Positions 62,918 to 64,000 of a stretch of DNA of 64,000 nt are shown here, in pieces (within the stretch, counting starts at the first letter, position 1; every line of letters begins with the position of its first letter). The translations under genes and the position numbers were made by a program. The notes under the pieces are model-generated. The model was given only the letters and a program-made list of their open reading frames with translations. It did no database searches and was not told where the DNA came from. This DNA comes from Facklamia hominis CCUG 36813. Its GTDB lineage: Bacteria > Bacillota > Bacilli > Lactobacillales > Aerococcaceae. The DNA is taken from assembly GCF_000301035.1 (NCBI RefSeq), contig NZ_JH932292.1, forward strand, positions 858,857 to 922,856, read 5' to 3'.

Positions 62918-63478
62918 ATGAAAAATTTTAAATTCTATTGGAAGCTATTTTATACAACTTTTCTTTTATCCGCCTTCACCTTTGGTGGAGGATATGTGAT
63001 TGTTTCTTTAATGAAGAAGGATTTCGTAGATAATTATCATTGGTTTGAGGAAGAAGAAATGCTAGACTTAGTCTCCATTGCTCAATCTTCTCCTGGAGCA
63101 ATCGCAGTCAATGCAGCTATCATTATCGGCTACCAACTAGCAGGCTGGCTAGGAATTAGCCTGACTGTATTAGCTACGGTTCTGCCCCCTTTCATGATTA
63201 TTTCCATCATTTCTCACTTTTACCAAGCATTTATTCAGATTCAATGGATCCAAATTTTACTAACAGGTATGCAGGTAGGCGTTGCAGCAGTTATTTTATC
63301 CGTCGTCTATGAGATGATCAAAAACCTGCTCCAGCTAAATCAAAAGGGACTGATGATCCTTTTAATTGTTAGCTTTGTGAGTATCTTATTCTTCGACATG
63401 AGCATTGTAATGATTATATTCACAAGTATTCTCCTAGGTGTCATCTACTCTTATTTAAAGGGAGGTCGAACGATTTGA
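62918..63478 (+). CDS. Chromate transporter family protein, N-type half
   Basis: A 186-residue membrane protein of the CHR (ChrA) family, short type with one CHR domain and about five to six hydrophobic segments. The signature FGGGYVIVSLMKKDFV and the loop AQSSPGAIAVNAAIIIGY are clear. Short CHR proteins work as pairs of oppositely oriented halves; the partner begins at 63475. Chromate efflux is proven for some members only, so the natural substrate here is open. Confidence 0.9.
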   Translation: MKNFKFYWKLFYTTFLLSAFTFGGGYVIVSLMKKDFVDNYHWFEEEEMLDLVSIAQSSPGAIAVNAAIIIGYQLAGWLGISLTVLATVLPPFMIISIISHFYQAFIQIQWIQILLTGMQVGVAAVILSVVYEMIKNLLQLNQKGLMILLIVSFVSILFFDMSIVMIIFTSILLGVIYSYLKGGRTI

Positions 63479-64000
63479 TCTATTGGCAATTATTCTTAGC
63501 CTTCATCCAGATTGGTGCCTTATCCTTTGGTGGAGGCTATGCGGCACTTCCAATTATTGAAGACCTCGTTGTCAACCACCATGGCTGGATTAGTACTAAT
63601 GAGTTCTCAAATCTAATCACCATTTCACAAATGACACCTGGACCTATCGCTATTAACGCTGCTACTTTCGTCGGTCAGCAACTCGGTGGCTTACCAGGTT
63701 CTATGGTAGCAACCTTAGGCTGCAGTCTTCCTTCAATTATCATCGTGACCATTCTTGCTAAAGTCTATGATCACTACAAACAATTAGAACTTATGCAAGA
63801 CGTACTATTAATCCTTCGTCCAAGTGTCATCGCTATGATCGCTGCTTCAGGCGTCTCAATATTAATGAATAGTCTAGGAACTCCAGGACCCTTTCAATTA
63901 TTGTCCATGAATTTTCCCTTATTGATTCTATTTATTCTAGCCCTCTTCTTATTAATAAAATACCGACTCAACCCTATTTTGGTTATGAGTATCAGCGGCC
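63475..64000 (+). CDS. Chromate transporter family protein, second half (3' end beyond window)
   Basis: An open frame from a TTG at 63475, overlapping the first gene's stop (TTGA) with GGGAGG nine bases upstream, continues without a stop to the window edge (about 175 codons). It begins MIYWQLFLAFIQIGALSFGG and contains GGGYAALPIIEDLVV and SQMTPGPIAINAATFVG, the same CHR motifs as its partner. The two genes form a translationally coupled short-chain CHR pair. The gene is cut by the window, not broken. Confidence 0.88.
   Translation, partial: MIYWQLFLAFIQIGALSFGGGYAALPIIEDLVVNHHGWISTNEFSNLITISQMTPGPIAINAATFVGQQLGGLPGSMVATLGCSLPSIIIVTILAKVYDHYKQLELMQDVLLILRPSVIAMIAASGVSILMNSLGTPGPFQLLSMNFPLLILFILALFLLIKYRLNPILVMSISG

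Noticed and set aside
1-64000. CRISPR array, tRNA or rRNA genes, prophage, restriction or toxin-antitoxin systems
   Set aside because: No regular spaced repeats, no cloverleaf or rRNA segments, and no matching protein families were found in the window.

Overview
The window reads as chromosomal DNA of a low-GC Gram-positive coccus of the order Lactobacillales, most likely near Aerococcaceae/Facklamia (inference from gene content; no rRNA or tRNA gene is present to confirm it). Supporting signs are the yceD-rpmF, yqeG-yqeH-yhbY-nadD-yqeK-rsfS-yqeM-tmcAL, infC-rpmI-rplT and dnaI-dnaB-nrdR-coaE-mutM gene orders, a CtsR operator, a tRNA-Thr T-box, HPr with both His15 and Ser46, and the Spx/MecA/SpxH/ClpP proteolysis set. 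Most genes lie on the minus strand.

Layout. 0-4.2 kb: a frameshifted LysM-protein gene running off the left edge, an amidase with an amino-acid ABC binding protein and permease (no ATPase), and a 5'-truncated ArsR gene. 4.3-11.9 kb: clpP, rpmF, yceD and the ribosome-assembly/NAD cluster, then ykuJ. 12-24.6 kb: glycolipid-type glycosyltransferase, folate ECF transporter folT, ptsHI, prfC, a DivIVA-like protein, an M42 aminopeptidase, mgtE, and rluD-type synthase-nadK-relQ diverging from an SpxH/YjbH-like adaptor. 24.8-34.2 kb: the infC operon with its L20-type leader, a beta-lactamase-fold lipoprotein, an IS3-family element sitting in a terminator loop, a Wzy/O-antigen-ligase-like protein, a D,D-carboxypeptidase, and thrS with a T-box. 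34-42.6 kb: primosome, nrdR, coaE and mutM, then a GtrA/GT2/YfhO three-component cell-surface glycosylation operon. 42.9-49.5 kb: butanediol dehydrogenase, a P1 (DmpA-type) peptidase with an NhaC antiporter, an alanine/glycine symporter and a sugar acetyltransferase. 50-51.3 kb: an IS30-family element. 51.4-54.6 kb: mecA, spx, trpS and perR. 54.7-62.6 kb: a seven-gene glycine-cleavage and one-carbon cluster (fhs, folD, fchA-type gene, gcvT, gcvH, gcvPA, gcvPB). 62.9 kb to the end: a split chromate-type transporter pair, the second gene cut by the window edge.

How the genes work together. Glycine brought in by the AgcS-type symporter or released by the peptidases could be oxidised by GcvPA/PB-H-T to methylene-THF; FolD and the cyclohydrolase-like protein convert this to 10-formyl-THF, and Fhs can release formate with ATP formation or run in reverse for biosynthesis. 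FolT supplies folate. The lipoamide dehydrogenase needed to close the glycine cleavage cycle is not in the window. ClpP, MecA, SpxH and Spx form a stress-proteolysis circuit, with PerR close by.

The observations I would look at first are the IS3-family element in the loop of an intrinsic terminator, the nested hairpin overlapping the stop codon of the IS30 transposase, the intercistronic terminator and hairpin inside the one-carbon/glycine cluster, the twice-frameshifted LysM gene with a 4-bp tandem duplication, and the peptidase/antiporter operon. I found no CRISPR array, prophage or clearly novel defence system.
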